Part shown: one piece after another, positions 1 through 10,823 of the stretch | Layout of the letters: each line of letters starts with the position of its first letter | Position numbering within the stretch: the first letter of the stretch is position 1 | DNA from: Accumulibacter sp. | GTDB lineage: Bacteria > Pseudomonadota > Gammaproteobacteria > Burkholderiales > Rhodocyclaceae | Assembly (NCBI RefSeq): GCF_023806635.1 | Contig: NZ_JAMTDQ010000029.1 | Location: 62,001-126,000 of the forward strand | Reading direction: 5' to 3' | Length of the DNA: 64,000 nt | The notes under the pieces: generated by a model | Database searches by the model: none | What the model was told of the DNA's origin: nothing | The model's input: the letters and a program-made list of their open reading frames with translations, nothing else | Program-made: the position numbers and the translations under genes

Positions 1-412
1 CGGTCACGAGCTGGACGTTCGCGATCTGCGTCGCCATTACTGGAGCAATCTCCGCCTGCTCGAGTTCTTCGCCGACCTGCCCGTGGCACAGTGGTTCAAC
101 CCGGCAGCACCGGCCGTGCGGTCGGGGGTGATCGTGCCGCAGGAGCTGGACGAGGCGACTGCGCTCGTCCTCCTGCGCAACAATCCGCTGCTGATCCGCA
201 GGCCGCTGCTGCAGGTCGGGGACGAACGCAGGGTCGGCTTCGAGGCCGCGACGATCGACAGCTGGATCGGCCTGCGGCAAGTCCCGCCCGATGAACTTGA
301 AAGCTGCCGTTCGCGGCGTTTCGCGGATGACAGCTCTGCCGTGGCAGAGGCCGATGGCGGCGAAGCTCCCTGCCGCCGGCCGAGCGCCGATGACAGCCGC
401 GGCCACCCCTGA
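1..412 (+). CDS. ArsC-like nitrogenase-associated protein, C-terminal part
   Basis: The reading frame is open from base 2 to a TGA at 410-412 and lacks its N-terminus, which lies outside the window. The visible part contains the run VAQWFNPAAPAVRSG and then NPLLIRRPLLQVG, the layout of the ArsC/Spx-fold nitrogenase-associated family found in nif clusters of proteobacteria. The family is thioredoxin-like; its exact role in nitrogen fixation is not established. The C-terminal 35 residues or so are arginine/serine rich and probably unconserved. The gene overlaps the start of the downstream flavodiiron gene by about 23 bases, so the two are likely cotranscribed. The family call is confident; the function is not. 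Confidence 0.8.
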   Translation, partial: GHELDVRDLRRHYWSNLRLLEFFADLPVAQWFNPAAPAVRSGVIVPQELDEATALVLLRNNPLLIRRPLLQVGDERRVGFEAATIDSWIGLRQVPPDELESCRSRRFADDSSAVAEADGGEAPCRRPSADDSRGHP

Positions 413-1664
413 CGGCGCCGTGCCCGTCGCCCCGCGAGTGCACTGGATCGGCGCCCTCGATCCCGACCTGCGGCGCTTCGACATCATCCTGCGCAGCGCC
501 AACGGCACCAGCTACAACGCCTATGCGGTGCGCGGCAGCCAGGGCGTGGCCATCATCGATACGGTCAAGAGCGGCTTCTCGGAAACCTTTTTTCGCCGTC
601 TGGAGTCGATCGCCAGCTACGACGAAATCACCACCGTCGTTCTCAATCACCTTGAGCCGGATCACTCCGGCGCCCTGCCGGAGCTGCTGCGGCGCGCCCG
701 GCGCGCGACGCTGCTGGTCTCGCCGCAGGCGCGCCTGATGCTGCAGGGGCTTTTCGACCCGGCAGACCTGGCGGGCCGGGTCGCTTTCGTCGGCAGCGGC
801 GACCACGCCGATCTCGGCGATCGACAACTGCAGTTCCTCAACACGCCGTACCTGCACTGGCCGGATACCCAATGCACCTGGCTGGCGGCCGAAGGGATCC
901 TGTTCTCGGCCGACTTCCTGGGTTGCCACTATTGCGACAGCCGCTTGTTCAACGACGCGGTCGGCGATTTCCGCTTCTCCTTCGACTACTACTACCGACA
1001 CATCATGCGCCCGTTCGGCAGCTACGTGCGCGACGCGCTGGACCTGATCGAAGCATTGCCGTTGCGCGTCGTCGCTCCCGCGCACGGCCCGATTCTGCGG
1101 CGCGATCCGCACGAGTACGTCGCCCGCTACCGTGCGCTTGCCGCTCGCACCGTGTACGGAGCTGCGACCAAAACCCTGGCGGTCTTCTATGTCTCGGCCT
1201 ACGGTGCCACGCGCCGCATGGCGGAAGCCGTCGTCGCCGGAGCCGAGTCCGCGTCGACTGCTGCCAGCGAAGTTCGCATCTCGCTGCATGACCTGGAAGG
1301 TGGCGAAGCAGCGGCCTTCGTCGACCTCATCGAGGAAGCCGCCGCACTCGTCTTCGGCAGTCCGACGATCAACGGCGATGCGGTGAAACCGGTGTGGGAT
1401 CTTCTCTCCTCGCTGACCGTCGTGGACCTCAAGGGCAAGCTGGGCGCGGCCTTTGGCTCGTACGGCTGGAGCGGCGAGGCGGTACCGATGATCGAAGAGC
1501 GCCTGCGCCGCCTGAAGCTGCGCGTTCCCCTGCCGGGTGTCCGGGCGCGCCTGGCGCCGACCGGCGACGACTTTGCCGCTTGCCATGATCTTGGCCGGGA
1601 GATTGCGCTTCACCTGCTCGGTCGCCCGACGCCACGTACGCTCGATCTCGCACAGATCTCCTGA
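390..1664 (+). CDS. fprA: Flavodiiron protein (A-type flavoprotein, FprA-like)
   Basis: The product (about 424 aa from the ATG at 390) has an N-terminal metallo-beta-lactamase-like diiron domain and a C-terminal flavodoxin domain. Diiron ligands are visible as H87-x-E89-x-D91, H156, D175 and H232, matching the family's ligand set. The flavodoxin half begins near residue 255 (LAVFYVSAYGATRRMAEA). Flavodiiron proteins reduce O2 to water and/or NO to N2O in the cytoplasm with electrons from rubredoxin or ferredoxin. Placed between an ArsC-like nif protein and two ferredoxins, an oxygen-scavenging role for nitrogenase is a reasonable inference. In-frame ATGs also exist at 291 and 327. I chose 390 because the domain starts soon after it and the overlap with the upstream gene stays short; no start has a strong ribosome binding site. 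Confidence 0.85.
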   Translation: MTAAATPDGAVPVAPRVHWIGALDPDLRRFDIILRSANGTSYNAYAVRGSQGVAIIDTVKSGFSETFFRRLESIASYDEITTVVLNHLEPDHSGALPELLRRARRATLLVSPQARLMLQGLFDPADLAGRVAFVGSGDHADLGDRQLQFLNTPYLHWPDTQCTWLAAEGILFSADFLGCHYCDSRLFNDAVGDFRFSFDYYYRHIMRPFGSYVRDALDLIEALPLRVVAPAHGPILRRDPHEYVARYRALAARTVYGAATKTLAVFYVSAYGATRRMAEAVVAGAESASTAASEVRISLHDLEGGEAAAFVDLIEEAAALVFGSPTINGDAVKPVWDLLSSLTVVDLKGKLGAAFGSYGWSGEAVPMIEERLRRLKLRVPLPGVRARLAPTGDDFAACHDLGREIALHLLGRPTPRTLDLAQIS

Positions 1665-1695
1665 TTCCCCTTTCAACCCAGCGGAGAAGAACCAC

Positions 1696-1983
1696 ATGCC
1701 CAAAGCCAGCATCACCTTTCAGGATATCGGCGTCACCATCACCGTGCCCGCGGGCACCCGCCTGATCGAGGTGTCGGAAAAAGTTGGCGCAGGCATCGTT
1801 TACGGCTGCCGCGAGGGAGAGTGCTGTACCTGCCTGACCAGGATCGTTTCCGGTCATGAACACCTCGCTGCCCCCTCGGTCCTCGAGCAGCAGGTGCTCA
1901 GGGACAACCTGGCGCCGCGCCGCCACCGCCTCGCCTGTCAGGCGCAGGTGCTGGGCGGTTGCCTGGTCGTCCAGCCCGCTTGA
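1696..1983 (+). CDS. [2Fe-2S] ferredoxin of the nif cluster
   Basis: This 95-aa protein has the plant-type ferredoxin fold pattern with cluster cysteines C38-x4-C43-x2-C46 and the distal C81 (RLACQ). Extra cysteines occur at 44 and 89. The start ATG follows a purine-rich GCGGAGAAG eight bases upstream. It lies 31 bases after the flavodiiron gene and 39 bases before a second [2Fe-2S] protein in the same direction, so it probably belongs to the same transcript. It may pass electrons to the flavodiiron protein or nitrogenase reductase; the partner cannot be read from sequence. A FdxD-like identity is possible. Confidence 0.85.
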   Translation: MPKASITFQDIGVTITVPAGTRLIEVSEKVGAGIVYGCREGECCTCLTRIVSGHEHLAAPSVLEQQVLRDNLAPRRHRLACQAQVLGGCLVVQPA

Positions 1984-2022
1984 GCTTTCGTCGCACCCTT
2001 CAACACCCACCAGGAGCCTGCC

Positions 2023-2397
2023 ATGCCCAACATCACCTTCTCCAGTCCGCTGCATCGGGACAAGACGGTCTACGCCGTCGCCGGCAGCCATACCCAGACC
2101 ATTCTGAAGCTTGCCAGGGACAATCATGTCCCGATCGATTTCTGCTGTGGTGATGGCGAGTGCGGGACCTGCCTCGTCAAGGTCAGCAGCGTCGACAAGG
2201 CCAGCCACAACAAGTACGGCCATATGGGCGGTCCGCTCAACGCCCGCGAGGTCGCAGTCCTCAGGGAACTGGGCAAGATCAAGCAGTCGCAGATCGAGCA
2301 GATGTACGTCGATGACCTGCCACCGACAGAATGGCGTCTCGCTTGCCAGTACATCGTCCGCGACGAGGACATTCTGGTCGAATACCCGAGCCGCTGA
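2023..2397 (+). CDS. fesII: Shethna-type FeSII protective [2Fe-2S] ferredoxin
   Basis: The 124-aa product closely follows the Azotobacter FeSII (Shethna protein II) pattern: an ITFSSPL start, the cluster motif C42-x4-C47-x2-C50, a central insert (residues 55-95) and the end motif DDLPPTEWRLACQ with C108, then IVRDEDILVEY. Length matches the family (about 122 aa). FeSII proteins bind the MoFe and Fe proteins when oxidised and lock nitrogenase in an inactive, oxygen-tolerant complex (conformational protection). An AGGAG ribosome binding site precedes the ATG. The gene stands directly upstream of the nifH promoter region, in keeping with that role. The family assignment rests on recalled motif similarity, not a search. 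Confidence 0.85.
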   Translation: MPNITFSSPLHRDKTVYAVAGSHTQTILKLARDNHVPIDFCCGDGECGTCLVKVSSVDKASHNKYGHMGGPLNAREVAVLRELGKIKQSQIEQMYVDDLPPTEWRLACQYIVRDEDILVEYPSR

Positions 2398-4153
<1,756 letters not shown>

Positions 4154-4221
4154 GCCGCCACCGTCTCAACCCGCGGCTGCCGCGCACGCATGAGTGCCGG
4201 CAGCGCACAAGGAGAAGCAGG

Positions 4222-5724
4222 ATGTCTGAATTGACACGTGAAGAAACCGAGGCCCTGATTCAGGAGGTGCTCGAGGTTTACCCCGACAAGGCCAGGAGGG
4301 ACCGCGCGAAGCACCTCGCGGTCAACGACCAGTCGGTCGAACAATCGAAGAAATGCATCACGTCCAACCGCAAGTCGCTGCCCGGTGTGATGACCGTGCG
4401 CGGCTGTGCCTACGCCGGTTCCAAGGGCGTGGTCTGGGGTCCGATCAAGGACATGGTCCACGTCTCGCACGGCCCCATCGGCTGCGGCCAGTATTCGCGT
4501 GCCGGTCGCCGCAACTATTACGTCGGCACCACCGGCGTCGACACCTTCGGCACCATGAACTTCACCTCCGACTTCCAGGAGAAGGACATCGTCTTCGGTG
4601 GCGACAAAAAGCTGGCCAGGCTGATCGGCGAGATCGAGATGCTGTTTCCGCTGCACAGGGGCATTTCGGTGCAGTCCGAGTGCCCGATCGGCCTGATCGG
4701 CGACGACATCGAGGCGGTGTCGAAGAAGGCCGCCAAGGAAATCGGCAAGCCGATCGTTCCGGTGCGCTGTGAGGGCTTCCGTGGCGTCTCGCAATCGCTC
4801 GGGCACCACATCGCCAACGATTCGATCCGCGACTGGGTCCTCGACAGGCGCGACGGCCAGGCCTTCGCAGCCACCCCCTACGATGTTTCCATCATCGGCG
4901 ACTACAACATCGGCGGCGATGCCTGGGCCTCGCGCATCCTGCTCGAGGAGATGGGCCTGCGCGTGGTCTCGCAGTGGGCTGGCGACGGTACGCTGGCCGA
5001 GATCGAAATGACACCGAAGGTCAAGCTCAACCTCCTGCATTGCTACCGCTCGATGAATTACATCAGCCGCCACATGGAGGAGAAGTACGGCATTCCCTGG
5101 CTGGAGTACAACTTCTTCGGTCCGACGAAGATTGCCGAGTCGCTGCGCGCCATTGCCGCCCACTTCGATGATCACATCAGGGAAGGCGCCGAGCGCGTGA
5201 TCGCCAGGTACCAGCCGACGATGGAGGCGGTGATCGCCCACTACAAGCCGCGCCTGCAGGGCAAGACGGTGATGCTCTACGTCGGTGGCCTGCGACCGCG
5301 GCACGTCATCGGCGCCTACGAGGACCTCGGCATGCAGGTCATCGGCACCGGTTACGAGTTCGCGCACAACGACGATTACGACCGCACGATCAAGGAGATG
5401 GGCAACGCGACGCTGCTCTACGACGACGCCACCGGCTTCGAACTGGAGGAGTTCATCAAGCGGATGAAGCCCGACCTGGTCGGCTCAGGCATCAAGGAGA
5501 AGTACGTCTTCCAGAAAATGGGCATCCCGCTGCGCCAGATGCACTCGTGGGACTACTCGGGTCCGTACCACGGTTACGACGGCTTCGCCATCTTCGCCCG
5601 CGACATGGACATGGCGATTTCCAACCCGTGCTGGAGCAAGCAGACGCCGCCTTGGAAGAAGCAGCCGGAGTCGGGCGCGTCGACCGCGCCGCGTGAAGCA
5701 GGCGAGCTGAAGAAGGTCGCCTGA
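4222..5724 (+). CDS. nifD: Nitrogenase MoFe protein alpha chain
   Basis: This 500-aa protein is the alpha subunit of the molybdenum-iron protein. The FeMo-cofactor ligands are C274 (LHCYRS) and H441 (MHSWDY), equivalent to C275 and H442 of Azotobacter. P-cluster cysteines are seen in RGCAYAG, GPIGCGQ and SECPIG. Length and motifs match Mo-type NifD rather than VnfD or AnfD. A strong AAGGAG-like site precedes the ATG. It lies between nifH and nifK and forms the alpha2beta2 tetramer with NifK. The last 25 residues are alanine/proline rich and variable. Confidence 0.98.
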   Translation: MSELTREETEALIQEVLEVYPDKARRDRAKHLAVNDQSVEQSKKCITSNRKSLPGVMTVRGCAYAGSKGVVWGPIKDMVHVSHGPIGCGQYSRAGRRNYYVGTTGVDTFGTMNFTSDFQEKDIVFGGDKKLARLIGEIEMLFPLHRGISVQSECPIGLIGDDIEAVSKKAAKEIGKPIVPVRCEGFRGVSQSLGHHIANDSIRDWVLDRRDGQAFAATPYDVSIIGDYNIGGDAWASRILLEEMGLRVVSQWAGDGTLAEIEMTPKVKLNLLHCYRSMNYISRHMEEKYGIPWLEYNFFGPTKIAESLRAIAAHFDDHIREGAERVIARYQPTMEAVIAHYKPRLQGKTVMLYVGGLRPRHVIGAYEDLGMQVIGTGYEFAHNDDYDRTIKEMGNATLLYDDATGFELEEFIKRMKPDLVGSGIKEKYVFQKMGIPLRQMHSWDYSGPYHGYDGFAIFARDMDMAISNPCWSKQTPPWKKQPESGASTAPREAGELKKVA

Positions 5725-5786
5725 GAGAATTTCCCTCAAGTTGTGTCCGCGTCTACACATGGGTGGCGCGGCCAAAGGAGATGACG

Positions 5787-7355
5787 ATGCAAGCTGTAGA
5801 CGATATCAAGCCCTGCTACCCGCTTTTCGGCGAAGCGGACTATCAGGTCTCGTTGAAGAACAAGCGGGACGGCTGCGAAGAGCGCCATCCGCCGGAGAAG
5901 GTGCAGGAGATCTTCCTCTGGACCACCACCGCGGAATATCAGGAGCTGAACTTCAAGCGCGAGGCGCTGACCGTCGATCCGGCCAAGGCCTGCCAGCCGC
6001 TCGGCGCCGTCCTCTGTGCGCTGGGTTTCGAGAAGACGCTGCCCTACGTGCATGGCTCGCAGGGGTGCGTCTCCTACTTCCGGACCTATTTCAATCGTCA
6101 CTTCAAGGAGCCGATCTGCTGCGTCTCGGATTCGATGACCGAAGATGCCGCGGTGTTTGGCGGCCAGAAGAACATGTTCGACGGCCTCGAGAATGCCCGT
6201 GCGATCTACAAGCCGGAAATGATCGCGGTGTCGACCACCTGCATGGCGGAAGTCATTGGTGACGACCTCAATGCCTTCATCAACAACGCCAGGAAGGAAG
6301 GGCACGTACCGGACGACTTCCCGGTCCCCTTTGCGCACACGCCTTCCTTCGTCGGCTCGCACGTCACCGGCTGGGACAACATGTTCGAAGGCATCATGCG
6401 CTCGTTCACGCTCAACCACATGGCCGACAAGGCGCCAGGCAGGAACGGCAAGCTCAACTTCGTTCCCGGCTTCGAGACCTATCTCGGCAACTTCCGGGTC
6501 ATCAAGCGGATGATGGCCGAGATGGACGTCGAGGCGACGCTGCTCTCCGACCCGACCGAGGTGCTCGACACGCCGGCCGACGGCGAATTCCGGATGTATG
6601 CCGGCGGCACGACGCAGGATGAGATCAAGGACGCGCCGAACGCCATCAGCACCGTCCTGCTGCAACCATTCCAGCTCGACAAGACGAAGAAGCTGGTCGA
6701 GAACACCTGGAACCACGAGGTGCCCAGGCTCAACATCCCGATGGGTGTCGACTGGACCGACGACCTTCTGATGAAGGTCTCCGAACTGACAGGCAAGCCG
6801 ATCCCGGAGTCGCTGGCCAAGGAACGCGGCCGCCTGGTCGACCTGATGTCCGACTCGCACGCCTGGCTGCACGGCAAGAAGTTCGCCCTCTACGGCGATC
6901 CGGACTTCGTCATGGGGATGGTCAAGATCCTCTTTGAATGCGGTGCCGAACCGACGCACGTGATCAGCCACAACGGCAGCAAGCGCTGGCTGAAGACGAT
7001 GGAAAAGATGCTCTCGGAAAGCCCGTTCGGGGTCAACGCCAAGGCCTGGACCGGTCTCGACCTGTGGCACCTGCGTTCGCTCTGCTTCACCGACAGACCG
7101 GATTTCCTGATCGGCAACAGCTACGGCAAGTTCATCCAGCGCGACACGCTGCACAAGGGCAGGGAGTTCGAGGTGCCGTTGATTCGCATCGGCTTCCCGC
7201 TGTTCGACCGTCATCATCTGCATCGCCAGACGACCATGGGCTACGAGGGGGCGATGCAGGTCGTCACGACACTGGTGAATGCGGTGCTCGAGCGCCTGGA
7301 CCAGGAGACGATGGGCATGGGTACCACCGACTACAACTTCGATCTGGTGCGCTGA
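5787..7355 (+). CDS. nifK: Nitrogenase MoFe protein beta chain
   Basis: NifK (522 aa) pairs with NifD and contributes the other half of the P-cluster ligands; C residues in KACQPLG, SQGCVSY and TTCMAE are visible. The protein runs from YPLF near the start to DYNFDLVR at the end, matching the 523-aa Azotobacter protein throughout. Two nearby ATGs exist at 5781 and 5787. I chose 5787 because AAAGGAG ends at 5780, leaving six bases of spacing. It follows nifD by 62 bases in the same operon. Confidence 0.98.
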   Translation: MQAVDDIKPCYPLFGEADYQVSLKNKRDGCEERHPPEKVQEIFLWTTTAEYQELNFKREALTVDPAKACQPLGAVLCALGFEKTLPYVHGSQGCVSYFRTYFNRHFKEPICCVSDSMTEDAAVFGGQKNMFDGLENARAIYKPEMIAVSTTCMAEVIGDDLNAFINNARKEGHVPDDFPVPFAHTPSFVGSHVTGWDNMFEGIMRSFTLNHMADKAPGRNGKLNFVPGFETYLGNFRVIKRMMAEMDVEATLLSDPTEVLDTPADGEFRMYAGGTTQDEIKDAPNAISTVLLQPFQLDKTKKLVENTWNHEVPRLNIPMGVDWTDDLLMKVSELTGKPIPESLAKERGRLVDLMSDSHAWLHGKKFALYGDPDFVMGMVKILFECGAEPTHVISHNGSKRWLKTMEKMLSESPFGVNAKAWTGLDLWHLRSLCFTDRPDFLIGNSYGKFIQRDTLHKGREFEVPLIRIGFPLFDRHHLHRQTTMGYEGAMQVVTTLVNAVLERLDQETMGMGTTDYNFDLVR

Positions 7356-7419
7356 GTGCGTTGAACCAGCCCGGCGGGGACGTTCGCCGTTCCCGTCGCC
7401 AACTGCAAGGGGAAGTTCC

Positions 7420-7644
7420 ATGGCCAACATCATGGTCCGCAAGACGGCGGTCGGAACCTATTCTTTCTACCTGCCGAAGCGTGACTTCGAGGACGCCATC
7501 GTCGCGATGGAATTCGACAGCTCCGACAAGTGGGGTGGCGAGATCCGGCTCAACAACGGCGGCACCTACTACATTGAACCGCAGGCCCTGCCTGCACGCT
7601 TCCCGATCTCGCTGCGCGCCAGGCGACTGGATGCAGCGGAGTAG
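7420..7644 (+). CDS. nifT: NifT/FixU family small protein
   Basis: This 74-aa protein begins MANIMVRK and contains the family pattern TYSFYLPKRDFED and WGGEIRLNNG. NifT is a small beta-rich protein encoded after nifK in many diazotrophs; knockouts usually have little phenotype and its role is unknown. The ATG follows AAGGGGAAG. It sits 64 bases after nifK and 23 bases before the ferredoxin gene. Confidence 0.93.
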   Translation: MANIMVRKTAVGTYSFYLPKRDFEDAIVAMEFDSSDKWGGEIRLNNGGTYYIEPQALPARFPISLRARRLDAAE

Positions 7645-7667
7645 GTCATTCAACGGAGAGTGAGATC

Positions 7668-7865
7668 ATGGCAATGAAGATCATCCAGGCCGAGTGCACG
7701 TCGTGCGGCGACTGCAAGCCGGTCTGCCCGACGAACTCGATCACCAGCAAGGCAGGCATGTACAAGGTCAACGTCGACACCTGCACCGAGTGCGAAGGCG
7801 AGTTCGATTCGCCGCAGTGCCTCGATGCCTGCCCGGCAGGCGAAGCCTGCATCGTCTTCATCTAG
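7668..7865 (+). CDS. fdxN: 2[4Fe-4S] ferredoxin (FdxN-like)
   Basis: The 65-aa product has two cluster motifs: C10-x2-C13-x2-C16-x3-C20 and C39-x2-C42-x8-C51-x3-C55, the second with the eight-residue spacing typical of nif-associated ferredoxins. Such ferredoxins act as low-potential electron donors to NifH or in NifB-dependent cofactor synthesis. The gene lies between nifT and nifY in the nif operon, preceded by GGAGAG. Which of the two roles applies is not shown by the sequence. Confidence 0.92.
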   Translation: MAMKIIQAECTSCGDCKPVCPTNSITSKAGMYKVNVDTCTECEGEFDSPQCLDACPAGEACIVFI

Positions 7866-7882
7866 GCTCGAGGGAGGCTTCG

Positions 7883-8608
7883 ATGGCGCAGTCGATTACC
7901 CGTGAAGCGGCTCTGCGCGTCGCGCTCGCTGCTCGCGAGCTGGGCATCCTGTCGGCCAGGGAACTGGTCTCGGCGCTGGTTGAGCGACTCGGGTTGCCGC
8001 TGACCGAGGCCAGACTCGCAACCGTCACGGTGGCTGATCTGCAGTTCATGCTGCAGGGGGATGACGTGATCGTGACCGACGCGGCGCGGGAGCAACTGAA
8101 GCAGGCCGTGCGCCTGCTGTGGGGCGAGGACGTCGTCAACAGCGAGCTGCCGACGGTGGCGCGCTACGCCGCCGGCGACATGCCGGGATCGATCCGCGTC
8201 GCCTGCGCTTCGAACCGCGCGCAGTTGCTCGATGGCCACTATGGCTCGTGCGAGCGCTTCCTGGTCTATCAGGTCTCCCCGGACGAGGTGCGGCTGATTG
8301 CCGTGCGGCCAACGCTGGCGGCGGATCACGCCGAGGATCGCAACGTCGCCCGTGCCGCACTGATCGATGATTGCCAGATCGTCTACGTGCAGTCGATCGG
8401 TGGCCCGGCGACGGCCAATGTCGTCCGCGCCGGCATCCACCCGGTCAAGGTGGCGAGTCGCGGGAACGCGGGCGGCGAAGCCCTGCAGGCGCTTGCCCAA
8501 CTGCAGCGGGCACTGCGACAGCCACCGCCGTGGCTGGCCCGGATCATGGGCGTCGAAGCCGGTTCGCTGGCCCGCTTCGCGGCGGACGCCGTTGCCGAGG
8601 ACGCATGA
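7883..8608 (+). CDS. nifY: NifY/NafY-type FeMo-cofactor binding protein
   Basis: The 241-aa protein has an N-terminal helical domain (about residues 1-100) and a C-terminal NifX/NifB-like dinitrogenase cofactor-binding domain (about 105-225, with RVACASNRAQLLDGHYGSCE). This two-part layout is that of NifY/NafY, which hold FeMo-co or stabilise apo-dinitrogenase during cofactor insertion; NifX has only the second part. GGGAGG precedes the ATG. It follows the ferredoxin by 17 bases and precedes an unknown gene by 12. Confidence 0.88.
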   Translation: MAQSITREAALRVALAARELGILSARELVSALVERLGLPLTEARLATVTVADLQFMLQGDDVIVTDAAREQLKQAVRLLWGEDVVNSELPTVARYAAGDMPGSIRVACASNRAQLLDGHYGSCERFLVYQVSPDEVRLIAVRPTLAADHAEDRNVARAALIDDCQIVYVQSIGGPATANVVRAGIHPVKVASRGNAGGEALQALAQLQRALRQPPPWLARIMGVEAGSLARFAADAVAEDA

Positions 8609-8620
8609 AGGCCACCGGGA

Positions 8621-9595
8621 ATGAATAGCATCCCGGACTGGAAGGACCTGTCGCGCCGGGTCGCCGAGCTGTGCGTGCGAATGCCTGCCAGCGCCGGGCC
8701 GGACGTGCTGGCCAGGGAACTCGCGGTACTGGCTCCCGGGCTGACCTTTCGCCAGGCCCTGTCGCGCGGCGGGTGGTATCGGCTGGGTGGCGTCGTGGAC
8801 GCGAACCATGTCCGCATTTCGGACGATCTCGAAACCTGGGCCGAGCAGCAACTGGCGGCCCACGACGATGACATGGCTGCCCTCTGCGACGACTGCGCCG
8901 AGCACGGTCTGCGGGCGACACGACTCACCGGCCGCACGCGTTACTTTGTCGCCGTGACCGGCAGCGGCGCCACTGATTTCGTCCAGATCGAAATCGAGGA
9001 ACTGCAGGAAGTCGTCTGCCATCCGCTGTTCATGGCCGAGGGCCTGCCATCGGGAATCGAGGAACTGATCGATCCGCGCGGCGCCGACGTCACCTGCTTT
9101 GCCGGCGCCGAACCGATCGGTTCGCCGTTCCTGGTCCTGCGCCGCCTGACGCCGGTCGCCGCCTTCCTTGCCCGGATGCGCGTGCAGAAGCCCGAGGCGC
9201 AGCCGATCCATCGTTTCGTCGAAGCCTGGGAAGCCAGCAGCGCAAGCGTGGCGACGCAGTTTTCGAACCACTGGGTGATTGCCGTACGCGAGCATCTCGA
9301 CCCCTACCGGCAGGCCGTACTGCACGCCACGCCGGTCGCCGCACTGAACGGTGCCGCACCCAGGTTCGCCGCCACCTTCGGCATGCAGGGGCTGGCCCTG
9401 CATCAGGCGATGGCCCGCTACGACAGGGCCGCGGGCTTCCCGATGGCCTGGTTCTTCCACATGCTGACCGTCCGCAGCGCACCCTACGCTCTGGCCAATG
9501 CCGTGATCAACGACGTCGAGGCCGGCTTCCACTACCTTCCCGGTCGCGACATACAGGTGGTCAGGCAGTGGCTCTGCCAGCCCTACGCCTGCTGA
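8621..9595 (+). CDS. Conserved-looking unknown protein at the end of the nif operon
   Basis: I do not recognise this 324-aa protein. It starts 12 bases after nifY and is the last gene before a strand switch, so it is very probably cotranscribed with nifHDKT-fdxN-nifY. It has no signal peptide or membrane segment. The first 200 residues are acidic with mixed alpha/beta character. The rest is helical with aromatic-rich stretches (GFPMAWFFHMLTV). Cysteines are scattered (CDDCAEHG, VVCHPLF, VTCFAG), with one C-x2-C. The start is the ATG at 8621; the ribosome binding site is weak, so translation may depend on coupling to nifY. Confidence 0.8.
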   Translation: MNSIPDWKDLSRRVAELCVRMPASAGPDVLARELAVLAPGLTFRQALSRGGWYRLGGVVDANHVRISDDLETWAEQQLAAHDDDMAALCDDCAEHGLRATRLTGRTRYFVAVTGSGATDFVQIEIEELQEVVCHPLFMAEGLPSGIEELIDPRGADVTCFAGAEPIGSPFLVLRRLTPVAAFLARMRVQKPEAQPIHRFVEAWEASSASVATQFSNHWVIAVREHLDPYRQAVLHATPVAALNGAAPRFAATFGMQGLALHQAMARYDRAAGFPMAWFFHMLTVRSAPYALANAVINDVEAGFHYLPGRDIQVVRQWLCQPYAC

Positions 9596-9678
9596 CCGCG
9601 CTGCGGTGAACGCGGCTGCGCCTTGCGGCAGGAAATCCGGATCGATGGCCGCAAGACGGTGAGGCGGCGGGTGGGCCG

Positions 9679-10107
9679 CTACCGTGTCGCCCGCTCCTCC
9701 GGCAGGGAAACGAAACCGACACGCTGCAGTCCGGAACGGACGGCGATCGCCAGCACCCGCGCGACGCGCTCGTAGTGCACGTGGCGATCGGCGTGCAGGT
9801 GCAGTTCGGGTTGCGGCACCTGTCGGCCGGCGGCAGCACAGCGTTCGGTCAGTTGCTCGAGCGTCAGCGGCTCGCCGTTCCAGTACAGTGCACCGTCCTC
9901 GCGCACCGCCAGCTCGACGCGCTCGTCGCGGGTCACATTGACCTCGCTCGACGCCTGCGGCAGGTCGATCTTCACCGCATGCGTCAGCAGCGGCGCGGTG
10001 ACGATGAAGATCACCAGCAGCACCAGCATCACGTCGACCAGCGGCACGACGTTCATGTCGGCGCGTGGCGCCGCCTGGCGCTGGCGGCGGAAGCGGCTGT
10101 CGCTCAT
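9679..10107 (-). CDS. exbD: ExbD, TonB energising complex
   Basis: This 142-aa inner-membrane protein has one transmembrane helix (residues 19-43) carrying the essential D25 in PLVDVMLVLLVIF, followed by a periplasmic domain. With ExbB it forms the proton-driven motor that energises TonB. Its ATG overlaps the TGA of exbB (ATGA), so the two are translationally coupled. It is the last gene of the exbB-exbD pair and converges with the nif operon 83 bases away. Confidence 0.93.
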   Translation of the reverse strand: MSDSRFRRQRQAAPRADMNVVPLVDVMLVLLVIFIVTAPLLTHAVKIDLPQASSEVNVTRDERVELAVREDGALYWNGEPLTLEQLTERCAAAGRQVPQPELHLHADRHVHYERVARVLAIAVRSGLQRVGFVSLPEERATR

Positions 10108-10823
10108 CGACCGGCGGCGGGCGCCTGCGCGGCAGCGGCATCGGCGGCGACGCCCTTCACCGTCAGCAGCACGTAGAGCTCGTGCGCAAAGCCTTCGAGG
10201 CGCGCCAGCCACAGGCGGTTGCGGCGGTTGAAGGCGTTGTGGGCGAGCACCGCCGGAATCGCCACCGCCAGGCCGAGCGCGGTCATGATCAGCGCCTCGC
10301 CGACCGGTCCGGCGACCCTGTCGAGCGTTCCCTGGCCCGACAGCCCGATCTGCACGAGCGCATGGTAGATCCCCCAGACGGTACCGAACAGCCCGATGTA
10401 CGGCGCCGCCGAGGCGGCGGAGGCGAGCATCGTCAGGCCATACTCGGCGGCAGCCGCCTCGTCGTCGATGACGTGGCCGAGCCGCCGGCTGAGGTATTCG
10501 GCGAAGCCGCCTGCCGCCGCCAAGCTGACGTCGCCGCTGTCGGCGAGCGCGTCGAGCCCCTCGGCAGCCAGGCGCGCGAAGGCGTGATCGCACGCCTCGT
10601 CCTGCAGGCGGCGTCGCAGGTCTTCGCTGCGGCTGCTCCAGAAGCGCGCAAGAAAGGCCTTCGCCCGTCGCTGCGCGAAATGGCTGGCCAGCGAGCGGCT
10701 GATGATCAGATACCAGCTTGCCAGCGACAGGAGCAGCAGGACGAGCAGGACCAGCCGGCCGACGAGGTCGGCCTGCGAGAGGAAATGGGCCACACCGAAG
10801 CCATCAACGAACTGTGACTGCAC
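10104..10823 (-). CDS. exbB: ExbB, TonB energising complex (MotA/TolQ/ExbB family)
   Basis: The protein (about 239 aa) has an N-terminal transmembrane helix (VLLVLLLLSLASWYLI) and two further helices with the family signature APYIGLFGTVWGIYHAL and GEALIMTALGLAVAIPAVLA. It is the channel-forming partner of ExbD. No ATG lies near the expected N-terminus in this frame. GTG at 10823 or 10793 are the candidates; 10823 is used here without a clear ribosome binding site. About 150 bases separate it from tonB upstream. Confidence 0.88.
   Translation of the reverse strand: MQSQFVDGFGVAHFLSQADLVGRLVLLVLLLLSLASWYLIISRSLASHFAQRRAKAFLARFWSSRSEDLRRRLQDEACDHAFARLAAEGLDALADSGDVSLAAAGGFAEYLSRRLGHVIDDEAAAAEYGLTMLASAASAAPYIGLFGTVWGIYHALVQIGLSGQGTLDRVAGPVGEALIMTALGLAVAIPAVLAHNAFNRRNRLWLARLEGFAHELYVLLTVKGVAADAAAAQAPAAGR

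Noticed and set aside
96..1715. Long minus-strand open frame (539 codons) opposite the flavodiiron gene, and many similar long antisense frames elsewhere
   Set aside because: High GC third positions leave few stops on the opposite strand; the products are arginine/histidine-rich with no domain, while the plus strand encodes clear families.
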